A stretch of DNA of 64,000 nucleotides, taken from assembly GCA_020284085.1 (NCBI GenBank), contig JACEVL010000690.1, positions 191,501-255,500 of the forward strand. The letters are read 5' to 3'. Origin of the DNA: Aporrectodea caliginosa. Lineage: Eukaryota > Annelida > Clitellata > Crassiclitellata > Lumbricidae. Below, one piece after another: positions 1 through 15,240 of this stretch (its first letter is position 1; the number at the start of each line of letters is the position of its first letter). The position numbers and the translations under genes are program-made. The notes below the pieces were generated by a model. It searched no databases and was not told where the DNA came from. It saw only the letters and a list, made by a program, of their open reading frames with translations.

Positions 1-117
1 TCACTTTCATGTGCACAATCCTGGATGAGACGAAATATACGATGGTTCGACGAACAGAATTAACGCGTATCTGACGGACAAGGCTTGTTCATCACTCACC
101 GGCAGATGGATGAGACG

Positions 118-178
118 GAGGAGGAGGAGGAAGAGGAGGAGAGGAGGAGGAGGAGGAGGAGAAGGAGAAGGAGGGAAG
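118..178. repeat. GGA/GAG triplet-rich purine tract
   Basis: Almost pure GGA/GAG purine run on the plus strand with a few AAG interruptions. No coding signal is visible around it. The bases before it (1-117) hold nothing I recognise. Confidence 0.85.
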
Positions 179-409
179 GGGTAACTGAGCCACGACGGAG
201 TGGGACTAGAAGAGGCTGTCTACACCGGTTAACGAATCCGTAAGTCTGTGTTTGATTGTCTTTTTCATCCGTCCACCCCTTGCCCTCCGCCGCTCCCTCC
301 CTCCCTCCATCTCATTATCTATTCAAACACCCAATCATCCATCCAATCACTCATTCATCCCCACCCATTCACCTATCCATACATTCATCCATTCATCCAT
401 CCACCCACC

Positions 410-640
410 CAAAGCCCCATCCATCCATCCATCCATCCATCCATCCATCCATCCATCCATCCATCCATCCATCCATCCATCCATCCATCCATCCATCCAT
501 CCATCCATCCATCCATCCATCCATCCATCCATCCATCCATCCATCCATCCATCCATCCATCCATCCATCCATCCATCCATCCATCCATCCATCCATCCAT
601 CCATCCATCCATTCATCCATCCATCCACCCATCTTTTCTG
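410..640. repeat. (CATC)n tetranucleotide microsatellite
   Basis: Around 200 bp of nearly pure CATC repeat, with degenerate CATTCATC edges on both sides (from about 330). All long open frames here (Ile-His-Pro-Ser or Trp-Met-Asp-Gly repeats) are consequences of the 4-bp unit and not genes. Confidence 0.95.
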
Positions 641-1390
641 TGCAAAATATGACGAGTCTTGCTAAGTCGCATCCATTGCCTCTGTTTACGACTTCCATAA
701 ACCAAAGCACTATGAAGGAGTTTCTGTCAATAAAATTGTTTCATCTGCAGCTCCCCCCTCCTCCTCCTCCTCCTTGCCCCTCCTCCTGCCCCTCCTCCTG
801 GAGGCTCCTGCTACTCCTCCACCAACGTCCTCTTTTACGCGACTGATTGGACTTCTTCACACACTACTACGTTTAATGTACTACCATCGTTGAATATCAA
901 TTGCTACCTTACAGTCTGCTGGCCACTGGTCATTAATAGCTAAATAACGACCGAAATCTTCGCGACAAAGCTACAATAACTCCGAGAATCTTAACGTAAG
1001 AGTTTCAAATGACTGCGATCGTCTCTACGATAATGGCTTCAATAACTTCCTATACATCTGAACGATAACGGCTAAAACGACTGGAGACTTATTAACAATA
1101 ACAGCCATAATACTGAAAATCTTACACAACAGTTTTAATAGGCTTTACTCACAATTCTACCCGTTTAGATTATCTAAAGACGTGTGGACAAGGGAACTAC
1201 CCGAAAACGGTTCAGACAAACTTCCATTGCAGATAGGCCTACAACTTCCCCGTACAATTCGTTCTCCTGTATTCACGCTGTTTTGGAACATTTCCTTCCC
1301 ATTTAAAATACATTTTGCCTACCAGTTCCGCCCTATATATAGCCCAAGTATCTTTCGCTCGGAATCGTTCCACTAGCTCCCAATAAAGAA
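641..1390. other. non-coding stretch, nothing recognised
   Basis: AT-leaning sequence with a short CTC-rich run near 750-800. I see no exon with splice borders and no known repeat. It lies downstream of the carbonic-anhydrase-related exon and is probably intron of that gene, by inference from the exon's phase and orientation. Confidence 0.4.
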
Positions 1391-1394
1391 ACAC

Positions 1395-1670
1395 ATTGCC
1401 ACATACATGTACAATTGGCTCCTTCCTGCTCAGTAAGTATTTCTTTTCACAAGTTCAGACGACCTCCCTTTGAAGATACATTTCTTTTATACATTTCGTT
1501 CAGATAACATCCCTTTGAAGATACATTTCTTTTACAGAGTTCGCTCTACGTCTTTTCACTACTGTTTCAGATAATCTCCCTTCGAAGATGCATTTCTCCT
1601 ATAGCATTTCGCTCTACCCATACGTCTTTAGACAATCTCCCTTTGAAACAATATTTCCGCACACATATCG
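1395..1670. repeat. diverged tandem repeat, about 60-75 bp unit, four copies
   Basis: The phrase ATCTCCCTTTGAAGATACAT recurs with substitutions near 1465, 1510, 1575 and 1635, each followed by a T-rich run and a TTCGCTC-like element. Units differ by about 10-25 percent, so this is an old tandem array. Confidence 0.7.
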
Positions 1671-1747
1671 GTCAAATTCTCCCCATTGCCACCACCCAGA
1701 AATCGCAACCCCAAAACCTGGTGTTAGGTTGCCCTAAGTCAACTCAC

Positions 1748-1884
1748 CCTTTGACGGTCCATGTGGAAGGGTTTCAGATGTGGGTCGAACAGGAGCCGCT
1801 TGGGATCGATGTCAATGGGTGACTGGTGTTGCCCCCGACTGCACAGGTACCAGTCGGGGTTGACGAGACCCCAGAAGTCTGGAC
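1748..1884 (-). CDS. carbonic-anhydrase-related protein (CA10/CA11-like), one internal exon
   Basis: On the minus strand a 137-bp open segment is bounded by a pyrimidine-rich acceptor ending CTCAG (just above 1884) and a GTGAGT donor (1747-1742). It starts in phase 1, ends in phase 0 and encodes 45 full codons reading PDFWGLVNPDWYLC followed by SRGQHQSPIDIDPKRLLFDP. The FWGLVN..W.LC..G..QSP pattern is diagnostic of the acatalytic CA10/CA11 branch of alpha carbonic anhydrases, which are secreted, mostly neuronal proteins (vertebrate members bind neurexin). The zinc-ligand region lies in a later exon outside the window, so whether this member is catalytic cannot be judged here. Exon borders agree with the position of this exon in vertebrate CA10 as I know it. 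The 3' part of the gene runs off the left edge; the 5' exons should lie to the right but I did not find them. Confidence 0.85.
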
Positions 1885-2815
1885 CTGAGACAAAAGGTAA
1901 AAGACAAAACGATCCATTATAAATGGGTTTATTGCTTTGTATGCAACCAGAGGTAAGGATATGTTTGTTGGTCCTTTGTTTTTTCGATTAGTTCGTTCTG
2001 CCTGTCTTCTGCACCAATATCAGACAAAGGGGATGATGACCAGGATGCAAGATGAGGATGAAGATAAAGGCTCTGCATATGCTGAAGAAATGACAACGAT
2101 GATAAAGAAGAAGAATACGATGCTGATGATGATGAAGATGATAGTGAAAGAGAAAAGAAGATGATGATAAAGAAGTAAGTAGAAGAAAAAGAAGACGACG
2201 ACAAATAGAAGTAACCCAGTCAGTAAACGATTGTAACTCCATAATCTAATCTAATTCAGTCTAATCTAATCTAATCTAATCTAATTAAATTGAGCTTAGT
2301 TGTATGTGCCTGATCATTGGCGGAGTCAAATATTATGTCAAAACTGCGTGCGCATACAGTACGACTAATAAGCAAACCGCACAATTGAACAGCCATCACA
2401 TTTGCGGAGTTGTTGGATTTTGTTAGGGGAGGAATTCAGTTTTGAGGATTCAGAAGTAGTTTATTACTAACCATCCAACATCATAAAATAAGATCAAGTA
2501 GACATAGTTGGACTGCAGGATTAGAGGCGCAACTATCGAATGAAAAACAGCTCGGATCGTCAGCGTATAACTTACAGTTTAGAAAGCTACACGACTGGTG
2601 TCCAAAAAAGCTATCAGGAAGTCCAAGTGGTGAAACAAGCGGAGTGGTATAAAATATATACTTTATTTCGCACAAAGCAGAACAGAGAAACAAAAATGCG
2701 AACAGGAACGGAGGAGCACACTGCAGCCTTTCAGATAGCCGCGATTTAAGACAAGATATATGTGCGGAAGTGAATTGTTTGATACGAACTGGTTGAGTAC
2801 GAGGGAACATATATA
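1885..2815. other. intergenic or intronic stretch with low-complexity runs
   Basis: Contains a GAT/GAA-rich run at about 2030-2200 and a short (TAATC)n array at 2243-2287. The remainder is AT-rich sequence with no exon or repeat family I recognise. Confidence 0.5.
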
Positions 2816-3165
2816 CACTGTGTCCGGATAAAAAGGGACCCCTTTTGTTATCATGAAAATAAACTAGTAAATATTCATCGATTTTTTAAATTCCAAACCA
2901 TTTTAATCCTGAGATAATTTGCTAACATGGTTAAAATGTAAAATTTCCTGTCATCAAATAATTACGTCATAATGACGTCATTTGCATCAAAATTTAAGTA
3001 TGACAAAAAATTGTTGCGTCGGATGATCGGATCGTCGTAAAACGGAAATCCATTTAACAGAACCAGGCGGGAAAATAAGTGGAACTTTTCCCCGTGATTG
3101 TTTGCTGTCGGAAAAATTGTTGTTTGATATCCAGGGTATACTTTATATATTCGGATTCTTACACA

Positions 3166-3467
3166 TTCCAACAAGATGGCGCTCCAGCTCACTGAGCTCG
3201 TGAAACTGTTGAACTGCAGACAAAGGAGACTCTGGATTTCATGCCTCCTAATCTTTGACTGCCAAACAGCCCGAACTTTAATCCCGTTGATTACAAGATT
3301 TGGGGACTAATGCAATAGAAGGTTTACAGATACATTGAAGAACTCCGTGCGCGTATTGTTAATGCATGGGATGAATTTGATCAGCTGGTTATCGCTGCTG
3401 CCTGTGGCGCGCTCGTCTTGAAGCTTGTGTTGAGGCAGAAGGTGGACACTTTGAGCACGCCTTGTAG
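3166..3467 (+). pseudogene. mariner transposase remnant (C-terminal half)
   Basis: Plus-strand reading gives FQQDGAPAH, the segment carrying the second catalytic Asp of mariner transposases, then about 33 codons later NSPNFNPVDYKIWG, where the third catalytic Asp of the usual SPDL motif is Asn. The rest (ELRARIVNAWDEFDQ, then after a frame change EACVEAEGGHFEH) follows the family's C-terminus. In-frame stops occur after QQDGAPAH, where a Trp is expected, and after GLMQ. The N-terminal DNA-binding half is missing. The element cannot make an active enzyme. Confidence 0.88.
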
Positions 3468-3658
3468 TCTAATATTATTCAAATGTAAAAATTAAATTAA
3501 ACTAAAATTTATAATTGATGAATGACAATTTAAAATAATATTGAAAATTTTAGATGGTTTTTGTGCCGTCCTTGACACTTGAATTTTGATGAAAATGACG
3601 TCATTATGACGTCATTATTAAATAACGAAAACTTTTATACTTTATCCAGTACTAGCAA

Positions 3659-4600
3659 TTTTTTATCCGGCGTTCGCCCGGGTTTTCCCCAGGCGTAATT
3701 TTTAACGGCTGCAAATAAAGGCTACTTACTTACTATATTTGCTGATGGGCTTCAAATATTTAAAAAAATGTCCATATATCTGAATGGAAACGATATTTAG
3801 AGGTGAACATAGTTGCTTTGCCCGTGTACTGCACGGGTTATCTCTACCTTATAATTATAGGCAATATTATTATTTTGTTCCCCGTTCTTTACGGTTTATC
3901 TCTACCTGAAATAGGCGTATTATTTTGTTCCCCGTACTACACGGGTTATTTCTAAATTATAATAGGCGTATTATTTGCCGTTGGCCAGCGTGACGTAAGA
4001 TTGCATATTTAGCCGCGTGACGTAATTTAAGATTGCATATTAATTTTAGTGACGTGGACAAATGGGCATGCTTATAATGTCCATAAATCGGAATTGAAAG
4101 CAAATTAGGAGCTGAAAGTAATTGGGATGAGATAGAAATTCGAATAGCTAAAGTAAGTTTCGAGTTGCTTTGACCTAGAAAATCGGCAATGACCGTGGTT
4201 GCAAAAAATGTGAGCTTAGTGTAATTAGGTCACCAAATCTGTAAATGGTTGCGCTGACCTAGAAATTCGCCCGTGGCGACTTCTGATTGGTTGCTAGATG
4301 CTCCGTGTGACGTAAGATTGCTTATTAAGCATGCGTGACGTGAACAAATGGCCTTACTATGGGCGGTATTGAAATAAGCTCGCTGAAAAGTTAAATTTAA
4401 AATGGCCATATATCGGCGTTTAAATAAAATTGCGAACTGAAAATAGTCGCGTTGACCTAGACGTTGCGTAATAATGCTTTGTAAATTTTTTCAACTCGCT
4501 AAACCGTTCCGTTTCGGAGCCTTTAGCCGGACAGCGATGCATTGCAAACATACATACATACATACGGAAGGACAAACTTTAAGAATTATAGTATAAGATT
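3659..4600. mobile_element. unclassified insertion nested in the mariner right end
   Basis: A 942-bp block interrupts the mariner's right terminal repeat. It is flanked by the direct repeat TAGCAA (3653-3658 and 4601-4606), a plausible target duplication. Inside are three diverged copies of a unit of about 65 bp carrying CCCGT...ACGGGTTAT (3823-3990), and an end reading CATACATACATACGG and then TTAAGAATTATAGTATAAG. No protein is encoded. The class is not known to me; a non-autonomous element is inferred. Confidence 0.6.
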
Positions 4601-4723
4601 TAGCAAATTATCTCAGGATTAAAATGGTCTTGGAATTTTAAAAATCGATGAATATTTACTATAGTTTATTTTCATGATAACAAAAGGGGTCCCTTTTTAT
4701 CCGGACACAGTGTACATGTATAT

Positions 4724-4960
4724 GTATAATGTGTATGTATGTATGTATGTATGTATGTATGTATGTATGTATGTATGTATGTATGTATGTATGTATGTAT
4801 GTATATATGTATGTATGTATGTATGTAAAAATTTATGGTTATGGCTATGCATGAGTGTGTGTATATATATGTGTGTATGATTAGATTAGATGTATGTATG
4901 TAAAAATGTATGGTCATGGCTATGTATGTATGTAGCCTACATGTATGTATGTACGTTCGT
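4724..4960. repeat. (GTAT)n microsatellite
   Basis: A pure GTAT run at 4734-4826 followed by degraded GTGTGTAT/GTAT units to about 4960, directly beside the mariner's right end. Confidence 0.93.
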
Positions 4961-6479
4961 ATGTATTAGACTCTTAATATAGCGCATTTTTAAGTCTCTC
5001 AAATGCGGGTAAGATGCCAACCAACGGAGATCGGAACCAGAAATATTGAATCCGTGTTCCAGGGAACGATGGTGTGCACTGTGCATGTTCCTTTATCATC
5101 AGTATCAAAAAGTCGGCAGATAATATGTCAAGGACAATTAGATTACCTGTCTTTTGTTCGTGTATACATAGTTTATCATGAGATTATAAACAGCAATTAG
5201 TGCGTTTTGCAGCGCAATTATATTTACTCAAGCGAATGGCGTTTACTGCTTCCAGGATTTTGGAGAAAGAAACTGAGATTACAACTGGGAGGACGATCGT
5301 TTGATGGATCACTAGGAGAGGAACAGACGAGTTTTTAAGAATGAATAAACTATGCTGTGAGGCGAACTGGAGGGAAAGCTGTCTTCATCGAGAGAAAAAT
5401 TGATGATGGATGTGATAAGTGGGGCAGAGGGCATTGGAGCATTCTTTAAACACTTTAACGAAGAACGTGTAGGCCAACTAAAAGTGACTGGGAAACCAAT
5501 GCAGTGAAAGTGTTAAGAGGACGATAAGAATAGGCCTAAGAACAAAGGTGTGTCAGACTGTCGGCGCAAAGTTTCATTGAGAACGAGAATATCTACAGGT
5601 TTATCAAGACGTAGGGGTATACTGCTATAATGGATATTAAGGTGTCAGAAAGTTAATAGTTTCAAGACGGTGCGAACCAGGTGTTAGCTAATTATCACCA
5701 GAAAGAAACAACTGAATCTAAAAGAGCAAAAAGAAATGCCGGTGTTTTAAGAATTAAGAATCGGAGAGATGACAAGAAGATGAACGAACAGACCCCGTTA
5801 AAAGAATGGACTGTTACACAACGTTAAAGAAAATGGGGCATTACTTCCACAAGCGACGAGATAGTGGCTGGATAGACCGAGCCCTAATGTGTGAAAATGA
5901 CCAGCAAAGAGGGACTATTATAAGGAAAACTCCAACACATGCCGTTTACAACGTCATTTTAGCTAAAATCTGTAAGGGCAACAGCTTATCTATAGAGAAT
6001 TGGCTGGATTTGGATGTTCAGCATAAAAGTGGACAAATAGCAAAGACATAAAACGCACACCGAGTGTAATGGACAGAGACCATAGTCTAAAAGTGACAAG
6101 TCAAGAATCTTAAGCTTATGAGCTGACAGTGCTGACTTATATCAAAGCAATTAAGAGGATTCGAGGCCTATGTTAGTTGTGGACCTATGTAACTTAGAAA
6201 TTTGCTAACGAGAAGGAGGGCTCTCTGCTGCGTGCTAGAGTTTAGGACAGTAGGCCTAATCAACCGAGACAAAATGTACAAATGGGCTATAATAGGGTTG
6301 ATACAAGGCTGGCCAAAGTTGGAAAATACAAAAACAGAAGACTATGGTGAAATATACGTTGGAACAATAGACTAACAACTGAATATATCAGATTACAAAA
6401 TTCAAGCTAATTTCAAGCGGTGTTTAATGGCAAACTTTGAAATCGAAACGACGCTCAGCTCAAGTTCCAAGAACCCGTC
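4961..6479. other. no recognisable gene or repeat family
   Basis: Complex AT-rich sequence. Open frames at 5003-5200 and 5806-6051 match nothing I know, have no splice-site context and no repeat signature, so I do not call them genes. A TATAGCGC motif of the kind found elsewhere in the window is at 4977-4986. Confidence 0.4.
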
Positions 6480-6824
6480 ACCCGAACGATCCAGCAAGTG
6501 ACGGCGTTAACAGATTCGAAGTTCTTGCGCCCTCTGTTGTTTACACTGAAAATTAATCCCTCTCGTTGTCCATGGCTTTGCATCTCGTCCGCTAGGTGGC
6601 CTCAAGCAGTGGAAGCAAGAGAAGACAGCCAGACCGGAAGAAGCCGTGTACGGCGCGATATAGAGAAGACCCCTAAGAGGCTATTTCCTCAATTTCCGTC
6701 CGCAAAGCATTTGTGCAGCGCCATGCTCGGAAGAACGCCGCCGCCGCCTCTGGCGCAATGACGACGAACAGAGAAGTCAGGCGATTGTAAAGGAGAGAGA
6801 CACTTAGCCTGATAGGGAGAGAGG
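6480..6824. other. GC-richer flank of the foldback element with CTCF-like motifs
   Basis: GC content rises compared with the flanks, and GCC/CGC triplets appear near 6738. GCGCCCTCTGTTG (about 6527) and CCGCTAGGTGGC (6589-6600) resemble the two orientations of the animal CTCF core. An open frame at 6498-6761 has no recognisable product. The flank ends in GAGAGG next to the inverted arm. Confidence 0.35.
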
Positions 6825-8090
6825 AGTAGTAAAGGATATACAGGAGCTGGCAACTAGGCCATAGTTCAATTGGGAACTCCCACTATTAATATCCGTTTTG
6901 GCTATCAGTTTCGGAATACGGTATTAATATCAGTTTTTCTGAAAACTGAAACGAAAATGCACTGGTAATATCCGTTTTGGAGGTCAATGGTCAAACGACC
7001 GCCTCGGGCAAAACAGACACACAGTAAATTTGGCCAAGGGTCCCTCTTCTTGGGTGGGGCGTGCGTGTGCCCCTCCCCCTCCCCTTCCAAAGTGGCTATT
7101 CTGTTTGAGTGGAAGCCACAGCAGTGGGCCAATAGGAGGCCTACTACATTTCTCTAGTGCGTGTGCATACCCACCACTCCATTGCAAGCTGCCCAAGCTC
7201 ATTGAATATTCATTAACCACAGCAGCAGCTGCTCATTCTTTGTTCCATACCACCATTTCTCTTACACACACAGCCCATTTTAGCCTCAAACATACAACTA
7301 CCAACCCTCCAACGCACTCTTCTAAGCCCTGCAAGGCGCCCAAGCAACACTCTTAGAATCTTCATTAAGCTCATTTTGCAATATTTCTCAATACATGCAA
7401 CCACGCTCTATGTCTTCATGCACATTTTTCACTCTTACAAGGCACACATCTTAGTGTGTACACATTGGCATCATTGCATTTGGCGTTTCTACACGTAACC
7501 AATGAGCGAGCAAGCACATGCAGCTCACACAAATTGCTGTATTTTACACTACAGATGCCCATTCTTTTGCACCATACCACCATTTCACTTAGGCAAGCGG
7601 CCAATTTTTACTCGCTAGCCTTCATTGCAGGCCACTGCAACTAGGCTTTGCACAAGCAGTGTCTTACAAGGCTCACTAAGTCCATTTTATTAATCCTTAA
7701 ATACAAATTGAGTTCTTTTACACAATATGCGTAGGCAAGCTGCTATAGCCAGTGTATTTGCGCTTTTACACCTAGACGCCTCGCGTTGGGCCTGCATTCG
7801 TTACCTTGTTTTACAAGGGTGACCAAAGCCCATTGAATATTCATTTGTCTTATGCCTTTTTACACTTGCACATAGCTCTTGGCATTCAACTGCTCACACA
7901 TTCATCGCTTAAACTGAATTTAGCATCTGTCTTTACACTAAAAATATCACTATAGACGGAGAAGCTTATTTGGGTAATGTGCTTTTACAGTTAGGCCTCA
8001 AACTATACTACCTAAACTTATCATGAGACTTAAATTTAAAGTTAGCAACTTGGGTTTTCTCTACTCAAGCAGCTGACTCGACTTACAATT

Positions 8091-8310
8091 TTGAAAGACA
8101 GAGCAATGGCACCCAACCAGGGTATGTTAAGCAGCTGAGTCGACTTACATTTTGAAAGACAGAGCAATGGCACCCAACCAGGGTATGTTAAGCAGCTGAG
8201 TCGACTTACATTTTTGAAAGACAGAGCAATGGCACCCAACCAGGGTATGTTAAGCAGCTGAGTCGACTTACATTTTTGAAAGACAGAGCAATGGCATCCA
8301 ACCAGTGTAT
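8091..8310 (+). repeat. 61-bp tandem repeat inside left arm (about four copies)
   Basis: The unit contains GAGCAATGGCACCCAACCAG then GTATGTTAAGCAGCTGAGTC; repeat starts fall near 8100, 8161, 8222 and 8284. The mirror array is at about 13145-13375. Neighbouring units differ by one or two bases. Confidence 0.92.
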
Positions 8311-8679
8311 GGTTTAGCAATTTCGCCCATGCAGTGTTTTTGAATTTGGGCTACAGCATTTAAGCTTAGGTGGCAAGCCCGTCTTTGAGTTTCACATGTT
8401 TTACAAGGCTGACCGACACTCATTCACTTAGTGTGGAAGCCAAGGCATGCTGTGTTTGCACTCGCATGCCATTACAGCAGTTGGCCGACCTCCTTTTACA
8501 CCTAGAGTGGAAGCCAAGGCATGCTGTGTTTGCGCACGCATGCCATTACAGCTCTCCCATTTAGCAATGAATATTTAGTAGTTGACTTCTCTTTTTGGGC
8601 GGCCTACAAACTTTTACAACTTAAATTCTTGTTTAGAGAGTTCACACAACTAGTTTATGATTCTGACTTATAATTTTTC

Positions 8680-9240
<561 letters not shown>

Positions 9241-10393
9241 CGCACTGAAATGTCAATTTTATTCAGAGAGAGAGATAGTTACTCTCACTAAAATGTCGAC
9301 TTTATTCAAGTCGATTACGAGTTGAAGGTTTATTATTTTTAGTAGCATGAATTTTTAGCAAACTAGCATGATCTTATCTAAAATTACAATGGCATAGGCT
9401 ACGACGCTTAGCGGTGAGCGTGTTCGCCACTCATGGAGAATTTGTGGCATTTAGAATTCAATGCAAATGCAGTACTATAACTCTTTGATAACATTTCTGA
9501 AACACAACCAGCTTCTTTATTAATCGTATAATGTTGATGCGTTTTTGCCGAGTCGGCTCTCTATGAGTCGACGCTAAGAAAGAACGCGCATCGCTCGTTT
9601 CTAGAGAAACATAAAACCTCAGAAGCTTCTATTCACAATGTGGCACCTTAGAAGTTATCGCTATTATTTTAAGTTGTAATAGGCTGTCTTTGCAACCGGT
9701 GAAAAATGTAAAACACGAAAACGTTGTGATATTTGTAAGCTTGGCAACTGTTGATGTCTTAGTATAAGACATTGTCGTATTTTCTGCCACTTTCCAAGCT
9801 GCCATAGCATGAGAGCGCCTTTGAGGGATAGAGGGAGGGGAGGGGTTTTTCCGCTCGCCCGCCAGCCAGCCCTATACGCTATAGACCAAAGTGGCAGTGC
9901 CACTTTGACACAGGCTTTATAAAATTTTAAAAACAGCCGGTTTACGCTCTGTAGAAGACGGAATCATCACACTGAAATGCATGTCGCCATAAACTTGTGC
10001 CTAATCTGTTAATATTTTTCCGATTATAGGATTGAGATGTAAGCTGGCTCGAATGAAGGCATGAAATTACAAGTTTTGTCGGCCATTGCCTGAAATTGTG
10101 GGTGTGTTTCTTTAGCAGCAGCTGCAGCTGCTGCCACTGCCGAACGTCATACTATGAATCTAAGAGAGAGAATTAAGGTCGCCTTGGTGGCTTTGCATGC
10201 ATGTCATTGCCACAACTCTGAGAATATTCGCAATCGACGGGTTTTTTCTCACACAGCAAACGTGTTACTCGATAAAAAGTTAAACTTGTATCTGCAAATT
10301 TTGACTGTGCCTCGCATCTCCAGAAAGCTGAGAACCTAAGGTTCTCAACTCTGTTCTCAACTCAGAAAGTTATGAATCAAAAGTTCTCAACTC

Positions 10394-11137
10394 CAGAAAA
10401 TGAAAATCCGTGGCTTACAACTCCTGATAATGAAAAAACCAATGGTTCACAAGCATGCTGCTGATAATGCAGGTGATGCTACAAACTCGCTCACCTGCTA
10501 TAGCTTTAAAATGTAATGAAAATTTGGGTAAGCGACTGCAAGCAGATTGAGAGTAAAGTTTCGCAGGTGCAACCATTTCAATTAGATGCTAATGCGTAGT
10601 CTTCAACCGCCGCTGGCAGCTGCTATAAACAAGCTGTCAGAATCAATGCTGCTCTCATAGTTCTCAGCTACCGCTAGATGCTGCGATAAACACACTTACT
10701 TATTTACTTAACAGACCGTCAGAATGTCAGGCCTGCTGCTGCAGCTTGTAGCCAAAGCTGTTATCAAAGCGATGAAATTATAGAGTTGCAGTGCCATTGT
10801 TTAAACGATCAATTCACGGAGATCACAATGTCCAAGTTTGTGCATGTGGCATGTAGCACTTTGGTCTCTCGGTCGACTTATTATGACCAGTCTAATGTAC
10901 TTTGAACCTCACGCGTCTGTGGTGGCAGCTAGCGAGGCGGTTATCGAAGCATTGAAATTACACATGGTCTTTGCTTAAACTTTCAACTCAATGTGTGCAT
11001 ATATGTCCATTTCACATGTGTCATGTAAGCATTTTGTCATTCCCTCAGCTCATACTGTATATTGAAGCTCAGCAACCATGCAAACGATGACAATGGACAG
11101 TAAAAATGAGTTGAGAACCATAGGTTCTCAGCTTTCT
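10394..11137. other. foldback core (unpaired spacer)
   Basis: The 744 bp between the arms have no partner elsewhere in the window and no significant open frame. Two diverged halves can be aligned: GTTATCAAAGCGATGAAATT (about 10758) with GTTATCGAAGCATTGAAATT (about 10938), each followed by TTTGTTTAAAC/TTTGCTTAAAC-like and ATGTCCA motifs. This suggests an old internal tandem duplication of about 180 bp. Confidence 0.7.
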
Positions 11138-14637
<3,500 letters not shown>

Positions 14638-14639
14638 GA

Positions 14640-15085
14640 GAGGGTGGGGTGGAAAAAATGAGAGAGGGAGGAAGGAAGAAAGAAGGGAGTAAAATTGGAG
14701 GCAGATACGGAGGCAGGGAGAGCGGGAAACAGGGAGAGAGAGAGAGATATATATGGTGAAGAGGAAAGAGAGGGGAGGGAAGTTAGAGAGAGGAAAAGAG
14801 AGGGAGTGAAGTGTGAGGGAGGAAGTGACGGAGGAAGGGAGTAAAATGGAGGCAAATACGGAGGCATGAAGAGAGGGAAGCAGGGAGAGGAAAAAAGGAA
14901 GGAGGGAGACAAGGAGGGAGGAAAGGAAGAACGGCGGGAGCCAGGTTGGAGGGATAAGGAAAGGGTAGACAGAGGATGGAGGCGGGAAGATGAAGGAAGG
15001 TGTGAGAGAGAGAATGGAGGAAATAGGAGGGAGAGAAGAGCGAGAGCCAGAGGAAGAGAGACATAGGCAGAGAGAAAGGCAGAGA
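14640..15085. repeat. purine-rich GGGA/GAGA tract
   Basis: About 450 bp of almost uninterrupted purines on the plus strand. A loose repeat of about 150 bp is visible: GGAGGCA(G/A)ATACGGAGGCA occurs at about 14697 and 14848. The open frames on either strand are compositional artefacts. Confidence 0.85.
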
Positions 15086-15129
15086 CGATGAAACAGAAAC
15101 TGAAATAATTAACCAGCGTTTATGCATTT

Positions 15130-15240
15130 TATGTCTGTCTGTATAGGCAAGCAGACAGACGAACAGACAGACAGACGGACAGAAAGACGGACAGACAGAG
15201 AGAAAGACGGACGGACAGGCAAGCAGACAAGCAGACAAAC
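15130..15240. repeat. (CAGA)n-type microsatellite
   Basis: Degenerate CAGACAGA/CGGACAGA units on the plus strand, adjoining the purine tract. Confidence 0.88.

Larger units (their letters stand above)
2816..4712 (+). mobile_element. Tc1/mariner-family transposon, decayed, with nested insertion
   Basis: The ends are inverted repeats: the left end begins CACTGTGTCCGGATAAAAAG and the right end is its reverse complement, each flanked by TA, the standard mariner target duplication (2814-2815 and 4713-4714). Similarity between the ends extends inward about 110 bp, and an inner pair of inverted segments containing paired TGACGTCA-like motifs (about 2960-3000 and 3580-3640) continues it. So the original terminal repeats were near 190 bp, and the right one has been split by the insertion at 3659-4600. 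Between them is a broken transposase. Confidence 0.9.

Noticed and set aside
248..846. Open frames of Ile-His-Pro-Ser or Trp-Met-Asp-Gly repeats on both strands
   Set aside because: They are read-outs of a tetranucleotide microsatellite in all frames and have no independent coding signal.
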